Source of the DNA: Aeromicrobium phoceense
GTDB taxonomy: Bacteria; Actinomycetota; Actinomycetes; Propionibacteriales; Nocardioidaceae
Direction of reading: 5' to 3'
NCBI RefSeq assembly: GCF_013868155.1
Contig: NZ_JACEOG010000001.1
Location: forward strand, 558,001 to 622,000
Length of the DNA: 64,000 nucleotides
Part shown: positions 28,429 through 37,403 of the stretch, one piece after another
How positions within the stretch are numbered: position 1 is the first letter of the stretch
Layout of the letters: every line of letters starts with the position of its first letter
Program-made: the position numbers and the translations under genes
The notes under the pieces: model-generated
Database searches by the model: none
The model's input: only the letters and a program-made list of their open reading frames with translations
Told to the model about the DNA's origin: nothing

Positions 28429-29214
28429 TCAGTCGAGCCAGCGCGAGAGCTCCTCGGCGAGTCCGTCGGCCTCGACCGGGCCGGTGACGTGGTCGGCGAC
28501 GGCGATGAGCTCGTCGGGAGCCTGGCCCATGGCGACGCCGCGGCCGGCCCAGCGGATCATCTCGACGTCGTTGCTGCCGTCACCGACGGCGAGGACGTCG
28601 GCGGCGGTGAGGCCCATCGAGCGGCTCACGACGTCGAGGCCCGACGCCTTCGAGACGCCCTCGGGCGCGAGGTCGAGCCACGCGGTGTAGCCGATGTAGT
28701 AGTTCGTGCCGTCGAGGCCGAGGTCCTCGACCAGCTTCGAGAACTCGTCGCGGTCGTGGTCGGGGGCTCGCACGACGACGCGGGTGACGGGCTGGGAGAC
28801 CATGCGGTCGACCTCGTCGAGGATGATCTTGCCGGTGATCTCGCCCTTGGGAAACGCGCGGTTCACGCGGTAGCCGATGCCGACCTCCTCGACCGCCACG
28901 AGGGCCTCCGGCACCCGCTCGAGCACGCGCTTGACCGCCTCGCGGGCGTCGAACGTGGTGGTGTGGACGACCTCGAACGGGTCGACGTCGAACACCACGG
29001 AGCCGTTGCTGGCCACGCCGAGACCCTCACGGAACCCCAGCTTGTCGAGCACGTCGTAGACGCCCGGCACCGCGCGGCCGGTGGCGATGACCACCGGGAC
29101 GCCCTGCTCGCGCAGGCCGAGGATCGCCTCCTTCACCGCGGGGCTGAGCTCGTTGCGGTGGTCGACGATCGTGCCGTCGACGTCGAGTGCGACGAGCTTC
29201 GGGCGCCAGGTCAC
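28429..29214 (-). CDS. HAD-IIB (Cof-type) phosphatase
   Basis: 261 residues. Motif I is ALDVDGTIV (about 9-17), motif II is IATGRA, and the C-terminal motif is [12 protein letters not shown], with a C2-type cap between them. The fold hydrolyses sugar phosphates or other small phosphates; the substrate is not predictable. The GTG start at 29214 overlaps the serS stop by 4 nt (GTGA), so it is cotranslated with serS, a common actinobacterial pairing. Confidence 0.88.
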   Translation of the reverse strand: MTWRPKLVALDVDGTIVDHRNELSPAVKEAILGLREQGVPVVIATGRAVPGVYDVLDKLGFREGLGVASNGSVVFDVDPFEVVHTTTFDAREAVKRVLERVPEALVAVEEVGIGYRVNRAFPKGEITGKIILDEVDRMVSQPVTRVVVRAPDHDRDEFSKLVEDLGLDGTNYYIGYTAWLDLAPEGVSKASGLDVVSRSMGLTAADVLAVGDGSNDVEMIRWAGRGVAMGQAPDELIAVADHVTGPVEADGLAEELSRWLD

Positions 29215-30494
29215 GCCGACGCCTGACCGATCGGCCTCAGGACCTCGCCGAGGAGCGGGTGCAGCGCCGCCGGCAGCCGCACCGAGCCGTCGGCCTGCTG
29301 GCCGTTCTCCAGCAGCGCCACGATCGTGCGGGTCATCGCGCACAGCGTGCCGTTGAGCGTGGCGACGTGCGAGGTGCCCTCGTCGGCCGCGCCGCGGGTG
29401 CGCACGTCGAGCCGGCGTGCCTGGAACTCGGTGCAGTTCGACGCCGACGAGAGCTCGCGGTACTTGGCCTGCGTGGGAATCCACGCCTCGCAGTCGAACT
29501 TGCGCACGGCCGACAGGCCCAGGTCTCCCGCCGCCACGTCGACGACCCGGAACGGCAGCTCGAGCTTCGCGAGCCACGCCTTCTCCCAGCCCAGCAGCCG
29601 CTCGTGCTCGACGGCCGCCTGGTCGAGCGTGGTGTAGACGAACATCTCGACCTTGTCGAACCAGTGCACGCGGAAGATGCCGCGGGTGTCCTTGCCGTAC
29701 GACCCGGCCTCACGACGGAAGCACGGGCTGAAGGCGGCGTAGCGACGGGGCAGCGATTCCGTGGGAAGGATCTCGCCGCCGTGGTAGGCCGCGAGAGGCA
29801 CCTCGGAGGTGCCGACGAGGTAGAGGTCGTCCTTCTCCAGGTGGTAGACGTCGTCAGCCGCCTGGCCGAGGAAGCCGGTGCCCTCCATCGCCTGCGGCTT
29901 GACCAGCGCCGGGGGGATCATCGGCGTGAAGCCCCACTCGGCGGCCGTGGACATCGCCAGCTGCACGAGCGCGAGCTCGAGCTGGGCACCGACGCCCGTG
30001 AGGTAGTAGAACCGCGAGCCGCTGACCTTCGCGCCGCGCTCGACGTCGATGGCGCCGAGCAGCTCGCCCAGCTCGAGGTGGTCGCGCGGCTCGAAGCCCT
30101 CGGCGGCGAAGTCACGCGGGGTGCCGATCTCCTCGAGCACGACGAAGTCGTCCTCGCCGCCCGGGGGCGCGTCGACCGTGGGGTTCGGCAGGGACTTCAG
30201 CAGCAGCTCGAACGCCTTCGCGGACTCGGCCTGGGCGGCCTCCGCGGCCTTGACCTCGGTGCTCAGCTCCTTCGTGCGCGCCAGCAGCGCCTGCTTCTCG
30301 TCGCCCTGCGCCTTCGGGATCTGCTTGCCGAGCTGCTTCTGCTCGGACCGCACGGCCTCGAACCGCACGATCGCGGCGCGACGGGCCTCGTCGGCCGCGA
30401 TGAGCTGGTCGACGACCTCGGGCGACTCGCCCCGGCGCTCCTGGGCGGCTCGCAGCAGGTCGGGTTCGTCGCGCAACAGTCGGGGATCGATCAC
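29211..30494 (-). CDS. serS: Seryl-tRNA synthetase
   Basis: 427 residues. An N-terminal coiled-coil arm (about 25-105, e.g. [14 protein letters not shown]) contacts the long variable arm of tRNA-Ser. Class II motifs 2 and 3 are seen in [18 protein letters not shown] and the C-terminal [12 protein letters not shown]. The [10 protein letters not shown] segment lies in the active site. The GTG start at 30494 has TAGGCT at 30501-30506, seven bases upstream, so the mRNA is probably leaderless with no T-box or leader control. Confidence 0.97.
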   Translation of the reverse strand: MIDPRLLRDEPDLLRAAQERRGESPEVVDQLIAADEARRAAIVRFEAVRSEQKQLGKQIPKAQGDEKQALLARTKELSTEVKAAEAAQAESAKAFELLLKSLPNPTVDAPPGGEDDFVVLEEIGTPRDFAAEGFEPRDHLELGELLGAIDVERGAKVSGSRFYYLTGVGAQLELALVQLAMSTAAEWGFTPMIPPALVKPQAMEGTGFLGQAADDVYHLEKDDLYLVGTSEVPLAAYHGGEILPTESLPRRYAAFSPCFRREAGSYGKDTRGIFRVHWFDKVEMFVYTTLDQAAVEHERLLGWEKAWLAKLELPFRVVDVAAGDLGLSAVRKFDCEAWIPTQAKYRELSSASNCTEFQARRLDVRTRGAADEGTSHVATLNGTLCAMTRTIVALLENGQQADGSVRLPAALHPLLGEVLRPIGQASA

Positions 30495-30579
30495 CCCGCC
30501 AGCCTAGCGAGGCGTGAACGGCCGAGTCGTCCCGGCGCGGTTACGCTGAGCGGGCCCCATTTCTGACGAGAGGACCGCA

Positions 30580-32190
30580 GTGACGATCGACCTGCGCCGT
30601 GCCGACGGCGACCGGCCGCTCCTGCCGACCGCCCTCATGGTGATCGGCGGCGTCGTGTTCGTCGTCCTGACGATCCTGGTGTCGATCCGCTGGCAGCCAC
30701 TGATGGACCTCGACCAGGAGGTCGCCGAGTGGGCCTACGACGTCTCGGCGTCGCGCGCCTGGCTGGTCGACCTCCTCGACTTCGTCGCCGTCGCCACCAG
30801 CAACTGGACCGTCGCCATCGTGCTCTCGGTGCTCGCCGGCCTGCTGTGGTGGCGCAACGAGCGGCTCGTGGCGATCTGGGTGGTCGTGTCCGGTGTCGTG
30901 GTCCTGGCCGGCAACGCGCTGATCAAGCTCGCCGTGAAGCGCGAGCGTCCGGTGTGGGACCTGCCCCTGCACGAGATCGGCGGCTACTCGTTCCCCAGCG
31001 GACACTCCGCGGGCGCCGGGCTGTTCTTCACCGTCCTGGCGCTCCTCACGATCGTGGTCACGGGCCGTGGGCTGCGCCGGCGCCTCTGGCTGACGCTGTG
31101 GATCGTGCTCGCCCTGCTGGTGGCCGCCGACCGTGTCTTCCTGGGCGTTCACTTCCTCAGCGACGTCACGGCGGGCCTGTGCTTCGGCGTCACCGCCACG
31201 CTCCTGCTGTGGCAGCTCCTGGTCCACGGCCGCGGTCGGCTGCCGTCCGAGCTCGCGGTCGTCACGGGCTCGGGACGCCGCCGCGCCGCGGTGGTGCTCA
31301 ACCCCGTCAAGGTCGGCGACATCGAGGACTTCAAGGCGAAGGTGCGCCAGGTCGGCGCCGCGCACGGCTGGGACGAGCCGCAGTGGTTCGAGACCACCAT
31401 CGAGGACCCCGGCCACGGCCAGACCCGCCTCGCCCTCGACTCCGACGTCGACCTCGTGATCGCCGCCGGCGGCGACGGCACGGTGCGCGCCGTGTGCGAG
31501 GAGGCGACCCGCTCCGGTGTCGCGATCGGCGTGCTGCCCCACGGCACCGGCAACCTGCTCGCGCGCAACCTCGACATCCCCGTGAACACGCGCGACGCCC
31601 TCGACGTCGTGTTCGGCGGCCAGGACCGCGCGATCGACCTGGCCAGCTTCAGCACGGACGGCGGCACGGAGACCTCGTTCCTCGTGATGGCCGGCCTGGG
31701 CATGGACGCCATGATCATGACGGGCGTCAACGAGGACCTGAAGAAGCGCGTCGGCTACCTCGCGTACTTCGTCTCGGGCGTCAAGGCGATCACGTTCCCA
31801 CGCACCAAGGTCGAGATCACCCTCGACGACGACGAGCCGCGCCACTTCCGGGCCCGCACCGTGGTGATCGGCAACGTGGGCTTCCTGCAGGGCGGCATCC
31901 CGCTGCTGCCCGACGCGCAGATCGACGACGGACTGCTCGACGTCGTGATCGTGGCGCCCAAGCGCTTCATCGGCTGGCTGTCGATCGTGGCCCGCGTCAT
32001 CACGCGCCGCAAGACCAACGACGCACGGCTGACCCGCCTGTGCGCCCAGCGCGTGCACGTGAAGGCCGAGAAGCCCGTGCCGATGCAGCTCGACGGCGAC
32101 CCGGTGGGCGAGGGCCGCGAGATCACGGCCGAGATCCACCCGGGCGTCGTCCTGGTGCGGGTGCCGGCCACGCTGGCACCCGCGGAGTAG
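30580..32190 (+). CDS. PAP2 phosphatase fused to diacylglycerol kinase-like domain
   Basis: 536 residues. The N-terminal membrane domain (about 20-215, five to six helices) carries the PAP2 motifs KRERP, SFPSGHS and GVHFLSDV. The C-terminal half (about 230-536) is a lipid kinase of the DAGK/YegS/LcbK fold with GGDGT at residues 297-301 and GTGNLLARNL. So one polypeptide has both a lipid phosphate phosphatase and a lipid kinase. It may dephosphorylate a lipid outside and phosphorylate diacylglycerol inside, or salvage undecaprenyl lipids; substrates are unproven. GTG 30580 is preceded by GAGAGG; TACGCT at 30542-30547 is a -10 box. Confidence 0.9.
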   Translation: MTIDLRRADGDRPLLPTALMVIGGVVFVVLTILVSIRWQPLMDLDQEVAEWAYDVSASRAWLVDLLDFVAVATSNWTVAIVLSVLAGLLWWRNERLVAIWVVVSGVVVLAGNALIKLAVKRERPVWDLPLHEIGGYSFPSGHSAGAGLFFTVLALLTIVVTGRGLRRRLWLTLWIVLALLVAADRVFLGVHFLSDVTAGLCFGVTATLLLWQLLVHGRGRLPSELAVVTGSGRRRAAVVLNPVKVGDIEDFKAKVRQVGAAHGWDEPQWFETTIEDPGHGQTRLALDSDVDLVIAAGGDGTVRAVCEEATRSGVAIGVLPHGTGNLLARNLDIPVNTRDALDVVFGGQDRAIDLASFSTDGGTETSFLVMAGLGMDAMIMTGVNEDLKKRVGYLAYFVSGVKAITFPRTKVEITLDDDEPRHFRARTVVIGNVGFLQGGIPLLPDAQIDDGLLDVVIVAPKRFIGWLSIVARVITRRKTNDARLTRLCAQRVHVKAEKPVPMQLDGDPVGEGREITAEIHPGVVLVRVPATLAPAE

Positions 32191-32193
32191 GGC

Positions 32194-34698
32194 TCAGCCG
32201 CCGGGGACGATCGCGGTGATGATCGTGCCGTCGGCGCGACGGCGGCCCGACACCGGCGGCGGGGTGCCCTCGATCACGGGGCCCTGACCCTCCAGCGGCA
32301 CCACCACGGGCTCGCCGGGCTTCACGGTGATCGAGCGCTTGCGCACGAAGAACGTGGGGTCGACGAGCCGGCCCTGCGCGTCGGGCTGCTGGTCCTCGAC
32401 GAACAGCTCGAGCTCCTCGCGACGCACGGTGACCCGGACCCGGGTGCCGTGCAGCGTCACGCGGTAGGTCAACTCGTCCCAGGCCTCGGGCAGGCGCGGG
32501 TCGATCGAGAAGTCGCCACTGTGGTCGCGGAACCCTCCGAACCCTCCGGCCAGGACGCCCCAGACGCCTCCGGTCGAGGCCACGTGCACACCGTCGGTGG
32601 CGTTCTTGTGGCGGTCGGCCAGGTCGACGAAGAGCGCGCCGAGGAAGTAGCGGTAGGCCAGGTCGCGGTACCCGACCTCGGCGGCGATGATCGACTGCAC
32701 CACGGCGGACAGCGTGGAGTCGCCCGTGGTGATCGGGTCGTAGTACTCGAAGTTGGCGCGCTTCTGCTCCGACGTGAAGTGGTGGCCCTGCAGGTAGAGG
32801 GCCAGCACGACGTCGGCCTGCTTGATCACCTGGAACCGGTAGATCACCAGCGGGTGGTAGTTCAGCAGCAGCGGACGCTTGTCCAGCGGCGTGTGGTCGA
32901 GGTCCCAGACCTCACGCTCGAGGAAGTGCTGGTCCTGCGGGTGGACGCCGAGCGCCTCGTCGTAGGGGATCGCCATGTTGCGGGCGGCGCGCTCCCAGTC
33001 GGTGATCTCGTGGTCCTGGAGCGCGAGCCGGGTGATCATGCGCTGGTAAGCGATCTCGTCGCGCTCGGCGAGCCGCTTCACGGCGAACGCCGCCGCGCCG
33101 AGGTTGAACCGCGCCATGACGTTCGTGAACATGTTGTCGTTCACGACGGTGGTGTACTCGTCCGGACCGGTGACGCCGTGGATGTGGAACGTGCCCACCT
33201 CCTCGTCGCGCCAGAACCCCAGGTCGACCCACATCCGCGCGGTCTCGACGAGGATGTCGATGCCCTGGCGGATCATGAAGTCCTCGTCGCCGGTGGCGAG
33301 GTAGTACTGCGTCACGGCATACGCGATGTCGGCATCGATGTGGTACTGCGCGGTGCCCGCCGCGAAGAAGGCCGAGGCCTCCTCGCCGTTGATCGTGCGC
33401 CACGGGAAGAGGGCACCCGACTGCGACATCTCGCGCGCGCGGCGCCGGCCCGCGTCGAGCAGGCTGTGCCGGAATCGCAGGGCGTTGCGGGCGTGGTCGG
33501 GGTTCGTGTAGGTCAGGAACGGCAGGACGTAGACCTCGGTGTCCCAGAAGTAGTGACCGCTGTAGCCCGAGCCGGTGACGCCCTTCGCGGGGATGCCCGC
33601 CCCCTCGGCGCGGGCGCTGGCCTGCGCCACCTGGAAGAGGTTCCAGCGGATCGCCTGCTGGATGGCGGTGTGCCCGGGGACCTCGACGTCGGACCGGGCC
33701 CAGAAGTCGGACAGCCACGCGGCCTGCGCCTCGTGCAGCCGCGCGACGCCGTCCTGCGCCGCGCGCTCGAGCGTGCGGCGGCAGCGGTCGACGAGCTCGC
33801 GCACCGGAACGCCGCGGGACGTGTGGTAGGCGACCAGCTTCGTGAGCCGGATCGTCTCGCCCGGCTGGGCCGCGATCCGGTACGTCACCTTCGCCAGGTC
33901 GTCCTCGACCTGGACCCGGGTCGTGTAGTCCAGGGAGGTCTCGAGCTGGTGGTCGGCCGCGACGGCCAGGGTCATGCCGCTGTCGGAGCACCGGAAGCCC
34001 AGGGACACCCGGCCCTGGTCGGCGTCGCCCCAGCTGTGCCGGGGCTCGAGCACTCGCCGGTCGAAGCCCTCGGACTTGCGGGGGTCGTGTCCCTCGCCCA
34101 TGGACTTCGAACGGACGTGGTACTCGTCCTCGCCGTCCTGGCGGTTGAGGATCTGCGACGAGATCGCGATGGGGGCGCTGTCGTCGAGCATCGTGACCTC
34201 GAACTCCAGCACCGCGAGGTGGCGCTGGGCGAACGACACCATCCGGGTGGCCACGACGCGCACGCGCTTGTTCGACGGGGTGCGCCACAGGATCTCGCGC
34301 CGCAGCACCCCCTCGCGGAAGTCGATGGCGCGCTCGTACTCGAGCAGGTCGGCGACGCTCAGCAGCAGCGGCTCGTCGTCGACGTAGAGCCGGATCACCT
34401 TGGCGTCGGGTGCGTTGACGATCGTCTGGCCGACGCGCGCGAACCCGTATGCCTCCTCGGCGTGGTGGATCTTCCACGTCTCGTGGAAGCCGTTCACGAA
34501 CGTGCCGTGGGTGTGGGAGTCGCGGCCCTCCGTGACGTTGCCGCGCATGCCGAGGTAGCCGTTGCCGACCGCGAAGAGCGTCTCGGTGACGCCGAGGTCG
34601 GTCTGGTCGGGCTCGGTCTCGACGAGCCGCCACGGATCGGCCGGCCAGCGCACCCGGTCGAGGAAGTCGTCCGCCAGGGGGGCCTCGTGCGAGCTCAT
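32194..34698 (-). CDS. Glycoside hydrolase family 65 (disaccharide phosphorylase)
   Basis: 834 residues. An N-terminal beta-sandwich is followed by the (alpha/alpha)6 barrel and a small C-terminal beta domain. The catalytic acid Glu is in HGVTGPDEYTT (about 511). Phosphate-site segments such as KQADVVLALYL are present, so a phosphorylase acting on maltose, trehalose or kojibiose is likely, giving beta-glucose 1-phosphate. The beta-phosphoglucomutase gene just upstream in the same operon would convert that product to glucose 6-phosphate. The start overlaps by 4 nt a 27-codon ORF, which itself overlaps a 20-codon ORF, so translation is coupled through two mini-ORFs. Confidence 0.9.
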   Translation of the reverse strand: MSSHEAPLADDFLDRVRWPADPWRLVETEPDQTDLGVTETLFAVGNGYLGMRGNVTEGRDSHTHGTFVNGFHETWKIHHAEEAYGFARVGQTIVNAPDAKVIRLYVDDEPLLLSVADLLEYERAIDFREGVLRREILWRTPSNKRVRVVATRMVSFAQRHLAVLEFEVTMLDDSAPIAISSQILNRQDGEDEYHVRSKSMGEGHDPRKSEGFDRRVLEPRHSWGDADQGRVSLGFRCSDSGMTLAVAADHQLETSLDYTTRVQVEDDLAKVTYRIAAQPGETIRLTKLVAYHTSRGVPVRELVDRCRRTLERAAQDGVARLHEAQAAWLSDFWARSDVEVPGHTAIQQAIRWNLFQVAQASARAEGAGIPAKGVTGSGYSGHYFWDTEVYVLPFLTYTNPDHARNALRFRHSLLDAGRRRAREMSQSGALFPWRTINGEEASAFFAAGTAQYHIDADIAYAVTQYYLATGDEDFMIRQGIDILVETARMWVDLGFWRDEEVGTFHIHGVTGPDEYTTVVNDNMFTNVMARFNLGAAAFAVKRLAERDEIAYQRMITRLALQDHEITDWERAARNMAIPYDEALGVHPQDQHFLEREVWDLDHTPLDKRPLLLNYHPLVIYRFQVIKQADVVLALYLQGHHFTSEQKRANFEYYDPITTGDSTLSAVVQSIIAAEVGYRDLAYRYFLGALFVDLADRHKNATDGVHVASTGGVWGVLAGGFGGFRDHSGDFSIDPRLPEAWDELTYRVTLHGTRVRVTVRREELELFVEDQQPDAQGRLVDPTFFVRKRSITVKPGEPVVVPLEGQGPVIEGTPPPVSGRRRADGTIITAIVPGG

Positions 34699-34824
34699 GC
34701 CGTCACCCCCGTGGAGAAGCGACGGTACGGGGCCGCCGGCATGAGATCTGCATGGCTCACTCGCTGACGCTCGCTCATGCGATCACCGCCGAGTGGGAGC
34801 GACGGCACGGGGGCACCGGGATCG
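34694..34824. repeat. Imperfect direct repeat of about 50 bp upstream of GH65 gene
   Basis: Copy 1 (34694-34745) and copy 2 (34773-34824) share CTCATGC, TCACC and AGCGACGG with only scattered differences. Each copy covers the 3' part of one mini-ORF and the ATG that follows it. So the second mini-ORF and the GH65 start look like products of a local tandem duplication. Confidence 0.75.
34695..34778 (-). CDS. Mini-ORF of 27 codons coupled to GH65
   Basis: Encodes MSERQRVSHADL then MPAAPYRRFSTGVTA. Its ATG (34776-34778) overlaps the stop of the preceding 20-codon ORF as ATGA, and its stop overlaps the GH65 ATG as ATGA. The C-terminal 15 residues resemble those of the preceding mini-ORF (pattern [IM]P..P.RR....V.A). 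It may be a coupling device or a small protein. Homology is unknown to me. Confidence 0.5.
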   Translation of the reverse strand: MSERQRVSHADLMPAAPYRRFSTGVTA

Positions 34825-34837
34825 CGCGCTCGCTCAC
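34775..34837 (-). CDS. Mini-ORF of 20 codons coupled to beta-phosphoglucomutase
   Basis: Encodes VSERAIPVPPCRRSHSAVIA from a GTG that overlaps the mutase stop as GTGA (34834-34837). Its own stop overlaps the next mini-ORF start as ATGA. The sequence resembles the second mini-ORF. The unbroken chain mutase, mini-ORF 1, mini-ORF 2, GH65, all in 4-nt overlaps, is hard to explain as chance. Confidence 0.5.
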   Translation of the reverse strand: MSERAIPVPPCRRSHSAVIA

Positions 34838-35544
34838 AGGAGCTCCGCCAGGTCCGAGACGACCACGTCGGCACCGTTCTCGCGCAGCGTCTCGGCGCCG
34901 GCGCCGCGGTCGACGCCCACGACGAGGCCGAAGTCGCCGGCGGCGCCCGCCTGGACGCCGGACACGGCGTCCTCGAGGACGACCGACCGCTGCGTGGGAA
35001 CGCCGAGGCGCTCGGCTGCGGCGGCGTACGTGTCGGGACGGGGCTTGCCGGCGATGTGCTCGGCGGCCGCTACCTCGCCGTCGATGATCACCTCGAAGCG
35101 CTCGGTGATGCCGGCGGCCTCGAGCACGGGCCGGGCGTTGCGCGAGCTGGACACGAGGGCGGCCTTGACGCCGCGCTCCTCGAGGGCGTCGAGCAGCCGG
35201 ATCGAGCCGGGGTACGCCTCGACCCCCTCGGTCCGCAGCACCTCGCGGAAGTAGTCGTTCTTGCGGTTGCCGAGCGCGCAGACGGTCTCGGCTGCGGGAT
35301 CGTCCGACGGGTCGCCGTACGGCAGCTCGATGCCGCGCGACTCGAGGAACGAGCGCACGCCCTCGTAGCGCGGCTTGCCGTCGACGTACGCGAAGTAGTC
35401 GGCGTCGGTGTAGGGCTCGGCGTCCGGGTGCCCCGCGAGGAAGTCGTTGAACATCCGGCCCCAGGCCGTCTCGTGGACCTCGGCGGTGGGCGTGATCACT
35501 CCGTCGAGGTCGAACAACGCGGCGTCGTAGTCGTTCCAGTCCAC
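34834..35544 (-). CDS. Beta-phosphoglucomutase-type HAD hydrolase
   Basis: 236 residues. Catalytic Asp pair in FDLDGVITPT (D12, D14); later HAD motifs VSSSRNA, KPRPDTY and VLEDAVSGVQAG. A helical cap of about 75 residues is the mutase type. Paired with a GH65 phosphorylase, it most likely interconverts beta-glucose 1-phosphate and glucose 6-phosphate. GTG 35544 has TAGGCT (35551-35556) seven bases upstream, so it begins a leaderless operon of mutase, mini-ORFs and GH65. Confidence 0.88.
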   Translation of the reverse strand: MDWNDYDAALFDLDGVITPTAEVHETAWGRMFNDFLAGHPDAEPYTDADYFAYVDGKPRYEGVRSFLESRGIELPYGDPSDDPAAETVCALGNRKNDYFREVLRTEGVEAYPGSIRLLDALEERGVKAALVSSSRNARPVLEAAGITERFEVIIDGEVAAAEHIAGKPRPDTYAAAAERLGVPTQRSVVLEDAVSGVQAGAAGDFGLVVGVDRGAGAETLRENGADVVVSDLAELL

Positions 35545-35617
35545 GCAATCAGCCTAGGGGCTGGGCGGCAGTGACACCGAACCCCGTGACCGACGGCACG
35601 TCGATCGGCCCGTCGAT

Positions 35618-36457
35618 TCAGCGAATGGTGACCTGTCGGCTGACCAGGTCGCGGCGGGCCGTGCGCTCGGCTGCGGACAGCTCGGCGGCCTGCGCCTTGG
35701 CCCCATCGAGCACGGCGACGAAGTCCGGGACGGCGGCATCGAGCTCGGTGGCCCCGACGCCGTCGAGCTCCCAGACGGGCACCAGCAGGCCGTGGGCGCG
35801 GAAGATGCCGATCAGCTTGGTGCCCTCGCCGAGCGAGTCGGTGCCGGTGGCGCGCAGGCGGGCGAACGCGTCGAGCAGCGGGCCCTCCTCGTCGAGCATG
35901 ATCCAGCGCAGGTACGCGTGGTCGCCCATCTCGGTGACGTAGGCGGAGTCGGTGGCGGTGAGGCGCGTGGTGGGCGCGACGGTGGCGTTGGCCTCCTCGA
36001 GCGCCGACGCGGCCGCGGACGAGCCGCGGTCCTCCTCGACGAGCCACCAGTCGAAGCCGTCGTGCAGCTCGATCTCGAAGGAGCCGTCGGGATCGATGAG
36101 GTCCTGCAGGCGGGCGCCCACGCCCGGGGGCGTCATGCGGATGGGCGTGCCCGGCTCGGTCTCGCGCGCCACCTCGATGACGTGGGCCAGGTCGCGGCTG
36201 ATGTCACCGTGGTTGTGCATGACCTGCAGGCCGACCCAGATCTCGCCGTCGGGACGCACGAGCCCGGCGCCGGCACCCGGCAGCAGCGAGCAGATCCGGA
36301 CGGTTCCTCCGTCGCGCAGGCCCACGCGGGCCGTGGCCGACGGGACGAACTCGCGCATCGCGACCCAGTCACCCTCGGACGGGAGTCCCTCGAAGGTGCG
36401 TGCCACGAACGGCATGCGCTGCTTGGCCGGCTTGGTTCCTCGCGACTTCTTGCCCAT
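35618..36457 (-). CDS. DUF5926 family protein
   Basis: 279 residues, starting MGKKSRGTKPAKQ, a basic N terminus typical of this actinobacterial family. The remainder is a soluble alpha/beta protein with VMHNHGDISRDLAHVI and MGDHAYLRWI. Function unknown. ATG 36457 is preferred over ATG 36466 because TACCGT (36465-36470) is placed for a leaderless transcript and homologues start MGKKSR. Confidence 0.75.
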   Translation of the reverse strand: MGKKSRGTKPAKQRMPFVARTFEGLPSEGDWVAMREFVPSATARVGLRDGGTVRICSLLPGAGAGLVRPDGEIWVGLQVMHNHGDISRDLAHVIEVARETEPGTPIRMTPPGVGARLQDLIDPDGSFEIELHDGFDWWLVEEDRGSSAAASALEEANATVAPTTRLTATDSAYVTEMGDHAYLRWIMLDEEGPLLDAFARLRATGTDSLGEGTKLIGIFRAHGLLVPVWELDGVGATELDAAVPDFVAVLDGAKAQAAELSAAERTARRDLVSRQVTIR

Positions 36458-36495
36458 GGCCGACACGGTATCCGTCGGCGGCGTGGGTTCGGTGC

Positions 36496-36894
36496 TCAGG
36501 CCAGCGTGAGCTCGGCGCGCACGCAGGTGCCCTCACTCAGGTCGACCGACCAGTTGTCGGCGACCCGGCTGATGATCGAGAGGCCGCGGCCACCGAGGGA
36601 GTCCTCGTCGAAGGGGCGCGGCACGAGGTCGGCGCCGGAGCCGCGGCCGAAGTCGCGAACGCTCAGCAGGAGGTGACCGTTCTCGATCGCCCAGGAGATC
36701 TCCATAGCCCCGTCGTCGTCGGGGGTGCCGTGGGCGACGGCGTTCGCGATCATCTCGCTCAGCACGATGAGGGCGTTGTCGATGGCGGCCAGATCGGTGC
36801 GGTTGCGGGTCAGGAACGCCGCCAGCTTCGTGCGGGCGATGCCCGGGGTGGAAGACTCGAAGGGCAGTCGCACCACGTCGCGACTCTCCACCAT
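36496..36894 (-). CDS. RsbW-like anti-sigma factor / ATP-binding serine kinase
   Basis: 132 residues, a single GHKL (HATPase_c_2) domain. N box LSEMIANAVAHG, G1 region VRDFGRGSG and G2 region GGRGLSII bind ATP. There is no dimerisation or phospho-acceptor domain, so it is of the RsbW/SpoIIAB type that binds a sigma factor or phosphorylates an anti-anti-sigma protein. No partner gene is adjacent. GGAGGAGG stands before ATG 36894, so this gene uses a normal leader, unlike most neighbours. Confidence 0.85.
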   Translation of the reverse strand: MVESRDVVRLPFESSTPGIARTKLAAFLTRNRTDLAAIDNALIVLSEMIANAVAHGTPDDDGAMEISWAIENGHLLLSVRDFGRGSGADLVPRPFDEDSLGGRGLSIISRVADNWSVDLSEGTCVRAELTLA

Positions 36895-37034
36895 GGGTCC
36901 TCCTCCCAGCACGTCTCGTCGACACGCGAACCGTCACGAGGGCAGGACGCACCGTGCGCCACGACCGCATGACTAGTAACAATTAACCATTCAACCGGCC
37001 GGGATTCAAGACCCCGGGGAAGGTGCCCCGTCCC

Positions 37035-37352
37035 ATGAGCGACTCCCACGTGCCCCACGTCACCGTGGCCGAAGTGCCCGATCCGCTGCCGGCGGACTGG
37101 CTCGTACTGGACGTCCGCGAGCCCCACGAGTGGGCCGCCGGGCACGTCGAGTCGGCGCTGCACATCCCCTTGGGACAGCTGCCGCTGCACGTCGGCGAGC
37201 TCGATCCGCAGCGTCCCCTGCTGGTGGTGTGCCACCTCGGCCAGCGGTCGGCGCGAGCCACCGCCTGGCTGACGTCGATCGGCCACCACGCGGTGAACCT
37301 CGACGGCGGGATGGACGCTTGGGAGGCGGCCGGTCGGCCCGTCGTGACGTGA
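37035..37352 (+). CDS. Rhodanese-domain protein
   Basis: 105 residues, a single rhodanese domain. VLDVREPHEWAAGHVESALHIP is the usual first motif (residues about 28-49), and the active-site loop CHLGQRS supplies the persulfide-forming cysteine. A cytosolic sulfurtransferase; acceptor unknown. ATG 37035 is favoured, with GGGGAAGG eleven bases upstream; GTG 37023 is possible. Stands alone, upstream of the TetR-MMPL unit. Confidence 0.85.
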   Translation: MSDSHVPHVTVAEVPDPLPADWLVLDVREPHEWAAGHVESALHIPLGQLPLHVGELDPQRPLLVVCHLGQRSARATAWLTSIGHHAVNLDGGMDAWEAAGRPVVT

Positions 37353-37367
37353 GCATGATCACGAACT

Positions 37368-37402
37368 TTGCACTGTGGCTCGCGAAGTGCAAGAATGCAC
37401 TT
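37368..37402 (+). promoter_or_regulatory. TetR-MMPL promoter with overlapping operator
   Basis: TTGCAC (37368-37373) and AAGAAT (37391-37396) are a -35/-10 pair with a 17-bp spacer; the ATG at 37404 is eight bases past the -10, so the transcript is leaderless. AAGTGCA (37385-37391) and TGCACTT (37396-37402) form a perfect dyad with a 4-nt spacer covering the -10. Related AGTGCAA/TTGCACT words recur at 37367-37374 and inside the gene's first codons (37412-37418). This is a strong candidate for autorepression by the TetR product. Confidence 0.65.
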
Positions 37403-37403
37403 C

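Noticed and set aside
30541..32139. Long open frames antisense to the PAP2-kinase gene and to other genes (for example 2366-3604, 32449-34767, 58775-59530)
   Set aside because: In high-GC DNA third-position bias opens shadow frames. Their translations are rich in Arg, Gly, Asp and Val without domain motifs, and the opposite strand has a recognisable gene.
16714..36977. The 13-mer CCGCATGACTAGT at 16714-16726 and 36965-36977, both in intergenic regions
   Set aside because: Several exact 13-mer pairs are expected by chance in 64 kb, and the two are not placed alike relative to promoters.
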